In this document: one piece after another, positions 27,429 through 36,951 of the stretch
How the letters are laid out: every line of letters begins with the position of its first letter
How positions within the stretch are numbered: the stretch's first letter is position 1
Origin: Burkholderiaceae bacterium
GTDB taxonomy: Bacteria > Pseudomonadota > Gammaproteobacteria > Burkholderiales > Burkholderiaceae_D
Direction: 5' to 3'
DNA length: 37,173 nucleotides
NCBI GenBank assembly: GCA_019232795.1
Contig: JAFANH010000049.1
Coordinates: forward strand, 1-37,173
Notes under the pieces: generated by a model
What the model was told of the DNA's origin: nothing
Database searches by the model: none
Seen by the model: the letters and a program-made list of their open reading frames with translations, nothing else
Position numbers and translations under genes: made by a program

Positions 27429-28936
27429 GCGACCTCCCCGTGCGCCAGCGCCTGTTCGCGCACCGCATCGATAAAAACCCGGGCGCGGTGCGCATAGTTG
27501 TCGAACATGTCGAAACTGGCGCAAGCGGGAGACAGCAGCACCTGATCGCCGCTATGTGCCATGCCGGCTGCCCGCTCGACCGCCTGTTCCAGACTGGAGC
27601 AATCGATCAGCTCGACGCCGCCCGCACCATTCTCACTCAGAACTGCACGTATGGCCGGTCCGTCGGCGCCGATCAGCATAACGGCGCGCACGTACTTGGC
27701 GACCGGTTCGGCCAGCGGCGAAAAATCCTGGCCCTTGCCGACGCCGCCGGCAATCAGCAGCAAGCGCTTGTGTGTGCTGTCGTTGGCAGCGCCAAGCCCG
27801 TTCAGCGCGGCGGCGGTGGCGCCGACGTTGGTGCCCTTGCTGTCGTCGAAGTATTCGACGCCGGCGACCGTACCGACCAGCTCGACCCGGTGCGGTTCGC
27901 CATGATATTCACGCAAGCCGTGCAGCAAAGGCGCCAGCGGCAAACCCACCGCGCGGCACAAGGCCAGCGCCGCCAAGGCATTGAGCGCATTGTGCTGGCC
28001 GCGGATCTTGAGCGCGTCGACCGGCATCAGGCGGTTGAGCAGCACCGGCGGCAATTCCACGTCCTCTTTCTTGCGGCGCTTGCGGGCCGGCTCGCCGTCT
28101 TCAGCGGACACGGCCAGGCTCAGCCATTGCATGCCGTTCTCGTTGAACAAGCCGAAGCTTTCCGCCAATTCCGGCTCGTCCTTGCCGAAGGTGGAAACCG
28201 TCGCCAGCGGCGAGGCCATGCGCATTACTTCGGTGTCGTCGCGATTGAGCACGCGTACCGTGTGCGGGCCGAAGATGCGCGCCTTGTCGGCGGCATAGTT
28301 TTGCATGTCGCCATGCCAGTCCAAGTGGTCTTGGGTGACGTTGAGCACGGTGGCGGCATCGGCTTGCAGGCTGGAAGTCGAGTGCAACTGGAAGCTCGAC
28401 AGTTCCAGCACCCAGACTTGCGGCAAGGTGTCGGTATCGAGAGCGTTACGCAGCACGTCGAGCGCGGCCGGGCTGATATTGCCGGCTACCTGCACTGTCA
28501 ATCCGGCGCGCCGGCACAACAGGCCAACCATGCTGGTGACCGTGGTCTTGCCGTTGGTGCCGGTGACGGCGATCAGCTTGGGCGCGTAGGCGCGCTCGTC
28601 CTTGAGCACGGCCAGCGCCTGCGCGAACAATTCGATTTCGCCCCACAGCGCAATGCCGCGCTCTTGCGCCGCCGGCACGATGCGCGCCAATTCGCGCTGC
28701 GGCGCCAGGCCGGGACTCAGCGCAACGAAGTCCATGCCGTCGAGCAAAACGGGTTCGAAGGGGCCGGCAATGAATTCGGCTTGCGGCAAGGCTTCGCGCA
28801 AGGCTTGCAGGCGCGCCGGTGCTTCGCGCGTATCGGCCACGCGCACGGCCGCGCCGCACCGGGCCAGCCACAAAGCCATGGCCAAACCCGATTCGCCGAG
28901 ACCCAAAACCAGAGCGTGTTTTCCTGCGTAATTCAT
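27425..28936 (-). CDS. murD: UDP-N-acetylmuramoyl-L-alanine--D-glutamate ligase
   Basis: Mur ligase that adds D-Glu. The 503-residue protein has the N-domain [19 protein letters not shown] (about 10-28), P-loop [10 protein letters not shown] (about 123-132), the N-acetylmuramoyl-binding LSSFQLHST, and the C-domain [12 protein letters not shown]. It is about 60 residues longer than E. coli MurD (438), mostly through an insertion with a charged patch ([14 protein letters not shown], about 278-292), a feature I recall in Burkholderiales MurD. It starts 124 bases after mraY, the only wide gap in the mraZ-ddl part of the cluster, which contains repeat copy C. Its stop overlaps the ftsW start. Confidence 0.97.
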   Translation of the reverse strand: MNYAGKHALVLGLGESGLAMALWLARCGAAVRVADTREAPARLQALREALPQAEFIAGPFEPVLLDGMDFVALSPGLAPQRELARIVPAAQERGIALWGEIELFAQALAVLKDERAYAPKLIAVTGTNGKTTVTSMVGLLCRRAGLTVQVAGNISPAALDVLRNALDTDTLPQVWVLELSSFQLHSTSSLQADAATVLNVTQDHLDWHGDMQNYAADKARIFGPHTVRVLNRDDTEVMRMASPLATVSTFGKDEPELAESFGLFNENGMQWLSLAVSAEDGEPARKRRKKEDVELPPVLLNRLMPVDALKIRGQHNALNALAALALCRAVGLPLAPLLHGLREYHGEPHRVELVGTVAGVEYFDDSKGTNVGATAAALNGLGAANDSTHKRLLLIAGGVGKGQDFSPLAEPVAKYVRAVMLIGADGPAIRAVLSENGAGGVELIDCSSLEQAVERAAGMAHSGDQVLLSPACASFDMFDNYAHRARVFIDAVREQALAHGEVA

Positions 28937-29010
28937 CTAGCCTGCTTTTTCCCCGAAATCCACTTATTCAAAACAACTTTTCAACAAACGCCCGCGAACA
29001 CCACAGACAT

Positions 29011-29036
29011 CCCCTCGCCCGCTGGCGGGAGAGGGG
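29011..29036. repeat. palindromic repeat copy C in the mraY-murD gap
   Basis: 26-base palindrome CCCCTCGCCCGC/GCGGGAGAGGGG, differing from copy A (8970-8995) at one central base. It lies within the 124-base break between mraY and murD, an otherwise tightly packed operon, 24 bases after the mraY stop. In RNA it would form a strong hairpin without a T-tract, so it could stabilise the upstream message or partially attenuate. Confidence 0.8.
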
Positions 29037-29060
29037 AGAAACACATGAAACTCACCAACA

Positions 29061-30230
29061 TCAACGCAACTTCAGCGTCGACAACCCGAACAACACCAGC
29101 ATCATGGTGATGATCCAGAAGCGCACCACCACCTGGGTTTCGTTCCAGCCCTTGTGTTCGAAATGGTGGTGCAGCGGCGCCATCAACAGGATGCGGCGGC
29201 CGGTGCCGTATTTCTTTTTGGTGTATTTAAAGTAAGACACCTGCACCATCACCGATATGGTTTCGGCCACGAAGATGCCTCCCATGATGAACAGCACGAT
29301 TTCCTGGCGCACAATCACCGCAATGGTACCGAGCGCGCCGCCCAAGGCCAGCGCGCCGACGTCGCCCATGAAGACTTGCGCCGGGTGGGCGTTGTACCAA
29401 AGGAAGGCCAAGCCCGCGCCCGCCATCGCGCCGCAGAAAATCAGCAATTCGCCCGCGCCCGGTATGTGCGGAATCAACAGGTATTTGGCGTAGGTGGCGC
29501 TACCGGTCAAATAGGCGAACAGGCCAAGCGCCGAGCCGACCATCACGGTCGGCATGATGGCCAGGCCGTCCAGGCCGTCGGTCAGGTTGACTGCGTTGCT
29601 GGTGCCGACAATGACCACATAGGTCAGGCCGATGAAGCCCCAAACGCCCAGTGGATAGCTGATGGTCTTGAAGAAGGGTACGATCAAGTCGGCCTTGGGC
29701 GGCAGGTCGACATTGAAGCCGGACCCGACCCAGGCGCTGAACAATTCCCACACCTTGGTATTGGTCGGCGCCGATACCGAGAAGGCCAGGTAGAGCGCAG
29801 CGATCAGGCCGATCACCGATTGCCAGAAGAATTTCTCGCGCGAACGCATGCCTTCCGGATCCTTGAAAACCACTTTGCGGTAGTCGTCGACCCAGCCGAT
29901 GGCGCCAAAACCCAGCGTCACAATCAGCACCGGCCAAATGAAGCGGTTGGTCAGGTCTGCCCACAGCAGCGTGGCGACACCGATGCCGATCAGGATCAGC
30001 ACGCCGCCCATGGTCGGGGTGCCGCTCTTTTTCAGGTGCGATTGCGGACCGTCCTGGCGCACTGCCTGGCCGACCTTCATGCGCGTCAGCATGCGGATCA
30101 CGCCGGGGCCGGCCCACAAACCGATCACCAGCGCGGTAATGGTGGCGAACACGGCGCGGAAGGTGAGGAAGTTGAACACCCGCAGCGGACCGAGGTCTTG
30201 TTGGAAAAATTGTGCCAGCCAAAGCAACAT
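29061..30230 (-). CDS. mraY: phospho-N-acetylmuramoyl-pentapeptide-transferase
   Basis: Integral membrane enzyme that transfers phospho-MurNAc-pentapeptide to undecaprenyl phosphate, giving lipid I. The 389-residue protein has about ten hydrophobic helices and all MraY signatures: [17 protein letters not shown], the Asp pair in [24 protein letters not shown] and the His-containing [22 protein letters not shown], with [11 protein letters not shown] near the C-terminus. Start ATG 30230 is separated from the murF stop by one base, so the two are probably translationally coupled. It is about 29 residues longer than E. coli MraY (360). Confidence 0.98.
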   Translation of the reverse strand: MLLWLAQFFQQDLGPLRVFNFLTFRAVFATITALVIGLWAGPGVIRMLTRMKVGQAVRQDGPQSHLKKSGTPTMGGVLILIGIGVATLLWADLTNRFIWPVLIVTLGFGAIGWVDDYRKVVFKDPEGMRSREKFFWQSVIGLIAALYLAFSVSAPTNTKVWELFSAWVGSGFNVDLPPKADLIVPFFKTISYPLGVWGFIGLTYVVIVGTSNAVNLTDGLDGLAIMPTVMVGSALGLFAYLTGSATYAKYLLIPHIPGAGELLIFCGAMAGAGLAFLWYNAHPAQVFMGDVGALALGGALGTIAVIVRQEIVLFIMGGIFVAETISVMVQVSYFKYTKKKYGTGRRILLMAPLHHHFEHKGWNETQVVVRFWIITMMLVLFGLSTLKLR

Positions 30231-30231
30231 G

Positions 30232-31620
30232 TCAATGCGATCCTTGATTCGATTCTGTCTTGCCGAGCAGATGCTGCACCACCCGTTCCATCTTCATAAA
30301 ACGCGAGCCCTTGACCAGTGCGGCAGTCTGTTTCGTCAAACCGTGGTCCAGCGCCTGTTTCAGGCCTTCGATTTCTTCGTAGTGCGTAGCGCCGGCACCG
30401 AAGGCACGGCTGCTGTGCTGTGCCAGCGTACCGAGCGTCATCAAACCGTCGATACCGCGTTGGTGTGCATAGGCGCCCACTTCTTCATGGAACTGCGGGC
30501 CGGCATCGCCCACTTCGCCCATGTCGCCCAACACCAGCAGGCGCGGCGCCGGCAGTGTTGCCAGCACGTCGATGGCGGCGCGCACCGAATCGGGGTTGGC
30601 GTTGTAGGTATCGTCGATCACCAGCGAACCAATGGAACTGGTCTTGCGCTGCAAGCGGCCGGCGACCGGAGCGAAGGCTTCCAGTCCACGCGCCACGGTG
30701 GCAGCTGGCAAGCCTATGCCTAACGTGCAAGCGGCCGCAGCCAGCGCGTTGCGCACATTGTGCAAGCCGGCTGCTGCCAAATTCACTGTAAACTTCCCGT
30801 CGCTGTGGGTAATGGTCAACTCGCTGCCGAATTCGGTCAGGTGGTAGGCGCCATGCACGTTGGCGTCGTTCGTCAGGCCAAATGTCGCTGTCTTGCGTTT
30901 GCCGGCATAGCCGCGCCACAGGGGCGTAAATTCTTCGTCTCCCGGGAACACGGCGACGCCATCGTCGGCGAGGTTGAGCAGCACCGAACCATTTTCTTCG
31001 GCCACAGCCGCCACGCTGCTCATGAATTCCTGGTGCTCGCGCTGGGCGTTGTTGACCATGGCCAGGGTTGGCCGCGCAATCTTGGCCAGCACGGCGATTT
31101 CGCCGGGGTGGTTCATCGCCAGCTCGATCACCGCAGCCTTGCATTGCTGACCAAGACGCAGCACGGTCAGCGGCACGCCGATCTCGTTGTTGAGATTGCC
31201 ACGCGTAGCCAGATAACCATCGGCGCCGTAAGCCTCAGCCAGGATGGAAGCGATCATTTCCTTGACCGTGGTCTTGCCGTTGCTGCCGGTGACGCCGATC
31301 ACGGGAATCGTGAACTTGCTGCGCCACCAGGCGGCAATTTCACCCAGCGCTACGCGCGTGTCCGGCACCAGCAAAGCCGGAATGTTCAAACCTTCCGGCA
31401 CACGTTCGGCGACGACTGCGGCTGCGCCTTGCGCGGCCACCTGCTCCAGAAAGTCGTGTGCGTCGAAACGTTCACCGCGCAGCGCGACGAACAAATTGCC
31501 CGGCGCGATATAGCGGCTGTCAGTCGACACGCCAGCAAAGGTGACGCCCGCCGTGGTGCGCGGCCCCTCTCCTACCCCATTGATAGCTTTCTGCAAATCG
31601 TCCAAAGAGGCTTTGATCAT
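30232..31620 (-). CDS. murF: UDP-MurNAc-tripeptide--D-alanyl-D-alanine ligase
   Basis: Adds the D-Ala-D-Ala dipeptide to UDP-MurNAc-tripeptide. The 462-residue protein shows the N-domain [30 protein letters not shown], the P-loop [14 protein letters not shown] (about 109-122), [10 protein letters not shown] and the C-domain [12 protein letters not shown] and LGDMGEVGD. The start is the ATG at 31620 overlapping the murE stop (ATGA); the frame stays open another 122 codons upstream inside murE, but that sequence is not MurF-like, so this is not a murE-murF fusion. Confidence 0.97.
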   Translation of the reverse strand: MIKASLDDLQKAINGVGEGPRTTAGVTFAGVSTDSRYIAPGNLFVALRGERFDAHDFLEQVAAQGAAAVVAERVPEGLNIPALLVPDTRVALGEIAAWWRSKFTIPVIGVTGSNGKTTVKEMIASILAEAYGADGYLATRGNLNNEIGVPLTVLRLGQQCKAAVIELAMNHPGEIAVLAKIARPTLAMVNNAQREHQEFMSSVAAVAEENGSVLLNLADDGVAVFPGDEEFTPLWRGYAGKRKTATFGLTNDANVHGAYHLTEFGSELTITHSDGKFTVNLAAAGLHNVRNALAAAACTLGIGLPAATVARGLEAFAPVAGRLQRKTSSIGSLVIDDTYNANPDSVRAAIDVLATLPAPRLLVLGDMGEVGDAGPQFHEEVGAYAHQRGIDGLMTLGTLAQHSSRAFGAGATHYEEIEGLKQALDHGLTKQTAALVKGSRFMKMERVVQHLLGKTESNQGSH

Positions 31621-33143
31621 GCCGCACCTCCCAGCATGGTCACGCGCGCAGCCAGCGCCAGCGCAGCGTGGTCGGCATCGAGGAAAGGGAGCTTGCGCCC
31701 CTTGATCTCTTGATAGGTTTCGTGGCCTTTGCCGGCCAGCAGGATCACATCGGGCTTGGCCGCATGCTTGACCGTCCACAGGATGGCCGCCGCGCGGTCT
31801 TCGAACACTTGCGGCTGTTCCTGTGCGGCACCCATGCCGGCCACGACATGAGCAATGATGGCTGCCGGTTCTTCGCTGCGCGGGTTGTCGCTGGTGACCA
31901 CGACGTGGTCGGCAGCCAGTGCCGCCGCGCCCATTTGCGGGCGCTTGCCCGGATCGCGGTCGCCGCCGCAACCGAATACGCACCACAGTTCGCCGTTGCG
32001 CTGCTGCGCTACTTGGCGTAAAGAGGTCAATGTCTTTTCCAGCGCATCGGGCGTATGTGCATAGTCGACCACTACCAGCGGCGCTTCAATGCCGCCCAAT
32101 TGCTGCATGCGACCTGGCACCGCTGTCAATTCCTCGGCCGCTTCGATGGCATCGCGCCAGGCCACGCCCTTGGCCAGCAGCACGCCGATGATGCCGAGCA
32201 CATTGCTGACGTTGAACAGGCCGACCAATTGCGTCTTGACTTGGCTGGCGCCGAACGGCGTTTCCAGATGGAAGATGGTGCCGGCCTGACTGGTGCGCAC
32301 TTCGGATGCCTTGAGCACGGCGATGCCGTCGACCTGCATGTCCCGCAGCGTGTAGCCGGTGATGGCAATCGCCGGCGATCGGTGTTTCAAGCGTTCAACC
32401 AGGCGCAGCCCCATGTCGTCGTCGAGATTGACGACCGCGTGCTGCAGGCCCGGCCAGTCGAACAGCACGGTCTTGGCGGCTTCGTAGGCAGCTTCGTCGC
32501 CGTGATAGTCGAGATGGTCGCGCGTGAAGTTGGTGAACAGGCCGACGTTGAAGTGCAGGCCGTTCAAGCGCCCCTGGTGCAAGCCGATAGACGACGCTTC
32601 GATGGCCAGCGCCTGGGCGCCGGCATCGCGCATCTGCGCCAGGCGCCTTTGCAGCAGCACGGCATCCGGCGTGGTGTAGCCGGTGGCCTGGAATTCTTCG
32701 GGATTGCCTTGACGGTAGAGGCCGAAACCCAGTGTGCCGATCACGGCAGTCGGCTCACCCAAACGCGACAAGGCATTGCCTACCCACTGCGAGCAGGAAG
32801 TCTTGCCGTTGGTGCCGGTGACGGCGACCGTGAACATAGCCTCGTCCGGTTGGGTATAGAAGGCGCTGGCGATCGTGCCGGCGGCGTCGGCCAAACTGGT
32901 GACCGGCAGGTGCGGCACCTGCCATGCGGCATCCCATTCGAAGTCTTGCGGTTCGAACAGCACCGCGCCGGCGCCCTGGGCGATTGCATGGGCGATATGC
33001 TTGCGGCCGTCCGCACCCGTAACCGGGTAAGCCACGAAGACGTCGCCAGCTGCGATGTCGCGCGAGTCGGAGGAAAGCTGCACGCCGGCAGCATGCGACT
33101 GCAGCCAGCTCAGGACGGTTTGCATCTGCGCGGCCTGCATCAC
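31617..33143 (-). CDS. murE: UDP-MurNAc-dipeptide--meso-diaminopimelate ligase
   Basis: Adds the third stem residue. The 508-residue protein has the P-loop TGTNGKTSCSQW (about 109-120), the UDP-MurNAc-binding TTPDAVLLQRRL, and the C-domain motif DNPRSEEP (about 420), which specifies meso-diaminopimelate rather than lysine, so this cell wall is of the DAP type expected for a Gram-negative. The start is GTG 33143 overlapping the ftsI stop (GTGA), immediately followed by ATG; both are plausible and differ by one residue. The stop overlaps the murF start. Confidence 0.97.
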   Translation of the reverse strand: MMQAAQMQTVLSWLQSHAAGVQLSSDSRDIAAGDVFVAYPVTGADGRKHIAHAIAQGAGAVLFEPQDFEWDAAWQVPHLPVTSLADAAGTIASAFYTQPDEAMFTVAVTGTNGKTSCSQWVGNALSRLGEPTAVIGTLGFGLYRQGNPEEFQATGYTTPDAVLLQRRLAQMRDAGAQALAIEASSIGLHQGRLNGLHFNVGLFTNFTRDHLDYHGDEAAYEAAKTVLFDWPGLQHAVVNLDDDMGLRLVERLKHRSPAIAITGYTLRDMQVDGIAVLKASEVRTSQAGTIFHLETPFGASQVKTQLVGLFNVSNVLGIIGVLLAKGVAWRDAIEAAEELTAVPGRMQQLGGIEAPLVVVDYAHTPDALEKTLTSLRQVAQQRNGELWCVFGCGGDRDPGKRPQMGAAALAADHVVVTSDNPRSEEPAAIIAHVVAGMGAAQEQPQVFEDRAAAILWTVKHAAKPDVILLAGKGHETYQEIKGRKLPFLDADHAALALAARVTMLGGAA

Positions 33144-34930
33144 ATGCCCTCCGCTGCGCCGCCGGCGGGAATAATGATGTTGGTCACCGACGAGTCGGGC
33201 GTGACGTTCATCGAACGCAAGGCGTTGGCTGCGACGTCGGCAAACACCGGCGCCGCCACGTCACCACCGAAATGCACCGGTCCGGTCGGTTCGTCCACCA
33301 TGACGGCAATGATCAGGCGCGGGTCCGACACCGGCGCGAAGCCGCAGAAACTGGCAATGTAACGGTGCGGCAATGCATACCCGCCGTTGACCACCTTGTA
33401 GGCGGTGCCGGTCTTGCCGCCGACGCGGTAGCCGGGCACTTGCGCTTTCGGCGCGGTACCGCCCGGGCTGGCGACGGTTTCCAGCATGGCGCGCACTTCG
33501 CGCGCAGTTTTCTCGGAAATCACGCGCTGGCCGATCGGCGGCGTGTCGACCCTTTGGAAGGACAGGGGGATCTCGTCACCATCGCGCGCGAAAATCATGT
33601 AGGCGCGCGCCAACTGGATCAGCGAAACCGCAATGCCTTGACCGTAACTCATGGTTGCCTGCTCGATCGGGCGCCACGACTTGTAGGGGCGCACTCGGCC
33701 AGCGACCGCACCCGGGAAGCCGAATTTGGGCTGCTGGCCGAAGCCGACATCGGTAAACATATCCCACATTTCCTGGGCCGGCATGGACAGCGCAATTTTC
33801 GACGTACCGATGTTGGACGAGTACTTGATGATCTCGGCCACCGACAGCACCCCGCGCGCCTCGGCATCGTGAATCAAGGCCGGGCCAATGTACATTTGGC
33901 CGGGCGCGGTCTGGAAAGTTGTTTCCGGCGTGACACGGTGCGTATCGAGCGCGAGGGCCACCGTAAACGGCTTGAGCGTAGAACCGGGTTCGAAGGTGTC
34001 GGTCATGACGCGGTTGCGCAACTGGGCGCCGCTCAATACCGCACGGTTGTTCGGGTCGTAGCTCGGCAAGTTGGCCAGTGCCAACACTTCGCCGGTCTTG
34101 ACGTCGAGCACCACGATGGCGCCGGCCTTGGCCTGGTTTTTCTCGACCGCTTCCTTGAGCTTGGTATAGGCGATGTACTGGATCTTGCTGTCGATCGACA
34201 ACACCAGATCCTTGCCGTCGTGCGGTTCACGCACGGCCTCGATGTCCTCGACGATGTGGCCCATGCGGTCCTTGATCACGCGGCGGCTGCCTATGCTGCC
34301 GGCCAGCGTCTTCTGCTGGGCCAGCTCCATGCCGTCCTGACCGACGTCTTCGACGCTGGTGAAGCCGACCACGTGGGCCATGACTTCGGCTTCCGGGTAG
34401 TAACGCTTGTATTCGCGGCGCGTGTCGATGCCGTCAATGCCGAGCTTGGCGATCTTGTCTGCGGTTTCCTGCTCAACCTGGCGCTTGAGGTAGACGAAGC
34501 TGCGGTCGGAATCAAGCTTGCCGCGCAAATCGGCGTCACTCATGCCAAGCAAACCGGCCAAGGCGGCCAGCTTTTCCGGCGGGGTCTGCAGTACGTCTTC
34601 AGGAATCGCCCAGATCGCCTTGACCGGCAGCGAGGAGGCCAGCACCTGGCCGTTGCGGTCGGTGATCTTGCCGCGCGTGGCAGGCAATTCCAGTGTGCGC
34701 GCATAGCGCGATTCACCCTGCTTTTGCAGGAATTCAGTGGAAATGCCTTGCAGCCACAAGGCGCGCCCGACCAGCGCGCAAAAGGCGGCGAACAGTGCGA
34801 ACAGCACCAGGCGCGAGCGCCATACCGGCAGTTGCACAGCCAATACCGGGCTGGCCGTAAACGGCACGCCCTTGGCGGCAGCCGTCCGGGCGGCCGGGCG
34901 GGCAATAGCACGAGTCGCAGCGCGCATCAT
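33140..34930 (-). CDS. ftsI: septal peptidoglycan transpeptidase FtsI (PBP3)
   Basis: Class B penicillin-binding protein that crosslinks septal peptidoglycan. The 596-residue product has a short basic cytoplasmic tail, one membrane helix (about 40-58, LVLFALFAAFCALVGRALWL), a pedestal/dimerisation domain starting RGKITDRNGQVLASS, and the transpeptidase domain. All three active-site motifs are present: STLK in PGSTLKPF (about 316), SSN in KYSSNIGTS (about 371) and KTGT (about 505). The start is ATG 34930, overlapping the ftsL stop (ATGATG; a second ATG follows). The frame is open 43 codons upstream within ftsL but without FtsI character. Confidence 0.98.
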   Translation of the reverse strand: MMRAATRAIARPAARTAAAKGVPFTASPVLAVQLPVWRSRLVLFALFAAFCALVGRALWLQGISTEFLQKQGESRYARTLELPATRGKITDRNGQVLASSLPVKAIWAIPEDVLQTPPEKLAALAGLLGMSDADLRGKLDSDRSFVYLKRQVEQETADKIAKLGIDGIDTRREYKRYYPEAEVMAHVVGFTSVEDVGQDGMELAQQKTLAGSIGSRRVIKDRMGHIVEDIEAVREPHDGKDLVLSIDSKIQYIAYTKLKEAVEKNQAKAGAIVVLDVKTGEVLALANLPSYDPNNRAVLSGAQLRNRVMTDTFEPGSTLKPFTVALALDTHRVTPETTFQTAPGQMYIGPALIHDAEARGVLSVAEIIKYSSNIGTSKIALSMPAQEMWDMFTDVGFGQQPKFGFPGAVAGRVRPYKSWRPIEQATMSYGQGIAVSLIQLARAYMIFARDGDEIPLSFQRVDTPPIGQRVISEKTAREVRAMLETVASPGGTAPKAQVPGYRVGGKTGTAYKVVNGGYALPHRYIASFCGFAPVSDPRLIIAVMVDEPTGPVHFGGDVAAPVFADVAANALRSMNVTPDSSVTNIIIPAGGAAEGM

Positions 34931-35199
34931 TGGCCGTCCACCGTCAGGTATTGGGTGCGGGCCGGCGTCACCGGCACCATGTTGAGGTCGCGCCGCGCCA
35001 GAGCATCGATACGCGCATGCAGGCCAAGACGCGACTGGTCGAGCTGCAATTGCGACCATTCGAGGTCGAGCTGGCCGGCCTGTGCCTGCGCACGCTCAAG
35101 TTCGATGAACAGGCGGCGCGACTGGTACTGCGCCTTGACCAGGGACAGCGCGCACAGGATCAGCGCCGCCGCCAACAGAAAAGTCAAACGCCCGCTCAT
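34927..35199 (-). CDS. ftsL: cell division protein FtsL
   Basis: Small bitopic divisome protein (90 aa) that forms a coiled-coil complex with FtsB and FtsQ and activates FtsWI. One membrane helix at about 4-22 ([18 protein letters not shown]) is followed by a periplasmic heptad-type coiled coil ([21 protein letters not shown] and onward) and a short C-terminal tail. Sequence conservation in this family is low, so identity rests on size, topology and its position between rsmH and ftsI. ATGA overlaps occur at both ends. Confidence 0.93.
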   Translation of the reverse strand: MSGRLTFLLAAALILCALSLVKAQYQSRRLFIELERAQAQAGQLDLEWSQLQLDQSRLGLHARIDALARRDLNMVPVTPARTQYLTVDGQ

Positions 35200-36161
35200 G
35201 CCTTTGCCCCCGCATGATCCAGACGTTCGGCCACACGCATGACGGCCGAACGCGCGCGCGCGTTGGCGTGCACTTCGGCGGGAGTGGGCTTCATCTTCAA
35301 CAACAACTTCATATCCGGCTGAGGCAAATCTACGGCACGTATGGGCAAGCGGCGATCAGGCTGCGGCGCCGTGGCCTTGGAAGCCATGAAACGCTTGACG
35401 ATGCGGTCTTCCAAGGAATGAAAGCTGATCACCACTAATCTCCCGTGCGGGGCCAGATGTTCGAATGCCTGTTTCAGTCCTATTTCGAGTTCTTCAAGCT
35501 CTTGATTGATGTGAATCCGGATAGCCTGAAAGGTACGAGTGGCCGGATCTTTGCCTTTCTCGCGGGTTTTGACGGCGTGTGCCACGATCTCGGCAAGCTG
35601 TCGTGTGCTTGAAATTGGCTGGACTGCCCGGCGAGCTGCAATCGCCTTTGCAATCTGAAAAGCAAACCGTTCTTCCCCATAATCCCGCACCACTTTCTCT
35701 ATAGTCTGCTCATCCGCTGTTGCCAGCCATTCCGCTGCCGACATGCCGCGCGTGGTATCCATGCGCATGTCGAGCGGGCCGTCGCTCCGAAAACTGAAGC
35801 CGCGCGCCGCGTCGTCCACTTGCGGAGACGAAATACCCAAATCCAACAACACACCATCGACCTGCCTGACACCGCGCGCCGCCAGCGCTTCCGCCATCGT
35901 TGCAAAACTGTCATGCACGATCTCGAAGCGCGGGTCGGCCATACCTTGCGCCGTCGCAATCGCTTGCGGATCCTTGTCGAAAGCAATCAGGCGCCCTTTG
36001 GCACCCAAACGCTTGAGAATCAAGCCGCTATGCCCGCCGCGCCCGAAGGTGCCATCAATATAGACACCGTCGGCGCGTAAACCTTCCAACGCCAATGCAT
36101 CGACCGCCTCGTCCAGCAACACCGTCCGGTGCTGAAATTCCGGCACCGCCTGAGAATTCAT
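35196..36161 (-). CDS. rsmH: 16S rRNA (cytosine(1402)-N4)-methyltransferase RsmH (MraW)
   Basis: SAM-dependent enzyme that methylates N4 of C1402 in 16S rRNA near the decoding site. The 321-residue protein has [13 protein letters not shown], the SAM-binding glycine motif [16 protein letters not shown] (about 34-49), [26 protein letters not shown] and the C-terminal [15 protein letters not shown]. Length and motifs are typical. It follows mraZ after 13 bases, and its stop overlaps the ftsL start, the universal start of the dcw order. Confidence 0.98.
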   Translation of the reverse strand: MNSQAVPEFQHRTVLLDEAVDALALEGLRADGVYIDGTFGRGGHSGLILKRLGAKGRLIAFDKDPQAIATAQGMADPRFEIVHDSFATMAEALAARGVRQVDGVLLDLGISSPQVDDAARGFSFRSDGPLDMRMDTTRGMSAAEWLATADEQTIEKVVRDYGEERFAFQIAKAIAARRAVQPISSTRQLAEIVAHAVKTREKGKDPATRTFQAIRIHINQELEELEIGLKQAFEHLAPHGRLVVISFHSLEDRIVKRFMASKATAPQPDRRLPIRAVDLPQPDMKLLLKMKPTPAEVHANARARSAVMRVAERLDHAGAKA

Positions 36162-36174
36162 CGCTTACAGCCAA

Positions 36175-36603
36175 TCAAAACGAAAAATTGCCCAGCACAT
36201 CCGGCATGCCGCCGGCGATCGCCTGCGACTCGCTTTCGGCCAGCCGCTCCGCATCCCAAATTTCAAAATGACTGCCCATGCCCAGCAGCATCACGTCGCG
36301 CGCCAGCCCCGAAGCCGACCGCAATTCGGGCGGAATCAGGATGCGGCCGGCGCTGTCGAGGTCGATGTCGGCGGCATTGCCGAGGAAAATCCGCTGCCAG
36401 GCACGCGCCGACATAGGCCATGCCGCGATCTGCTCGCGATGGCTTTCCCAGACCGGACGCGGGAAAAACAACAGGCAGCCGTGCGGATGCTTGGTCAGCG
36501 TGACCCGCCCTTCGCACTGCAGCAACAGGGCGTCACGATGCTTGGCCGGAATCGACATCCGGCCCTTGGCATCGAGATTCAATGCTGACGCTCCCTGAAA
36601 CAC
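36175..36603 (-). CDS. mraZ: transcriptional regulator MraZ
   Basis: First gene of the dcw cluster: a DNA-binding protein that in E. coli represses its own operon and that forms ring oligomers. The 142-residue protein contains two SpoVT/AbrB-like swapped-hairpin domains (about 1-52, with [17 protein letters not shown]; about 75-125, with [14 protein letters not shown]), the repeated pattern LDxxGRxxIPxxxR being directly visible. The start codon is GTG at 36603 with GAGGG 8 bases upstream (36612-36616); the product begins MFQGAS, as in homologues. A box array matching MraZ operators lies about 70 bases upstream. Confidence 0.97.
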   Translation of the reverse strand: MFQGASALNLDAKGRMSIPAKHRDALLLQCEGRVTLTKHPHGCLLFFPRPVWESHREQIAAWPMSARAWQRIFLGNAADIDLDSAGRILIPPELRSASGLARDVMLLGMGSHFEIWDAERLAESESQAIAGGMPDVLGNFSF

Positions 36604-36951
36604 CCTGGCTACCCTCGCTGAAAATGGACAATCATGAAATCAGCGTTTGATGCAGGAAAGACAAAAATTTCCCACAAAAAGACACTTTTTCACACTGCCG
36701 CCCACTTTAGTGGATGGACAAAGTCAGGTCAAGCGATATTAAGAAGGAAATACAACAATTTTCTCAATGAAACCAATGACTTAGCGCATCGACTTCATGC
36801 ACCATGGAAACAAAATGATGTGAAGAATGAAGGACTTAGCGGAGATAGTGAAGGTGGTACTTCACATATACACATGGGTTTAATGGGCAATGGGGCATTT
36901 GCCTTCGCAATTCGAATCAAAAAAGAAAAATGGTGAAGGCTGTTTTGGCCA
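36604..36951. other. AT-rich non-coding region upstream of mraZ
   Basis: About 350 bases noticeably richer in A and T than the rest of the window. It contains the mraZ ribosome site (36612-36616), the MraZ box array (36671-36705) and, presumably, the main dcw promoter. A 100-codon plus-strand open frame (36634-36936) runs straight through the operator and has no recognisable features, so I do not call it. No terminator for the right-hand gene could be identified with confidence. Confidence 0.55.
36671..36705 (-). promoter_or_regulatory. candidate MraZ operator: four boxes at 10-base spacing
   Basis: On the minus strand the pattern is GTGGG-N5-GTGTG-N5-GTGTC-N5-GTGGG: plus-strand complements CCCAC at 36671-36675, GACAC at 36681-36685, CACAC at 36691-36695 and CCCAC at 36701-36705. 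MraZ is known to bind direct TGGGN repeats separated by 5 bases upstream of mraZ. The two outer boxes fit that rule and the inner two are degenerate, while the phase is exact. The T-rich spacing may also overlap the -35 region of the dcw promoter, though I could not fix -35/-10 boxes. Confidence 0.75.

Noticed and set aside
27416-29110. 564-codon plus-strand frame antisense to murD
   Set aside because: Shadow of murD; low-complexity His/Arg/Gln-rich translation typical of antisense frames.
30232-31986. apparent 584-residue murE-murF fusion-like extension of MurF
   Set aside because: The extra 122 codons are an out-of-frame reading of murE; the ATG at 31620 in the ATGA overlap is the natural start.
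33272-35242. 656-codon plus-strand frame antisense to ftsI/ftsL
   Set aside because: Shadow of high-GC coding sequence; runs across two confident genes and shows no domain features.
36634-36936. 100-codon plus-strand frame upstream of mraZ
   Set aside because: Passes through the MraZ box array and dcw promoter region, has no ribosome site and no family resemblance. An AT-rich chance frame is more likely.
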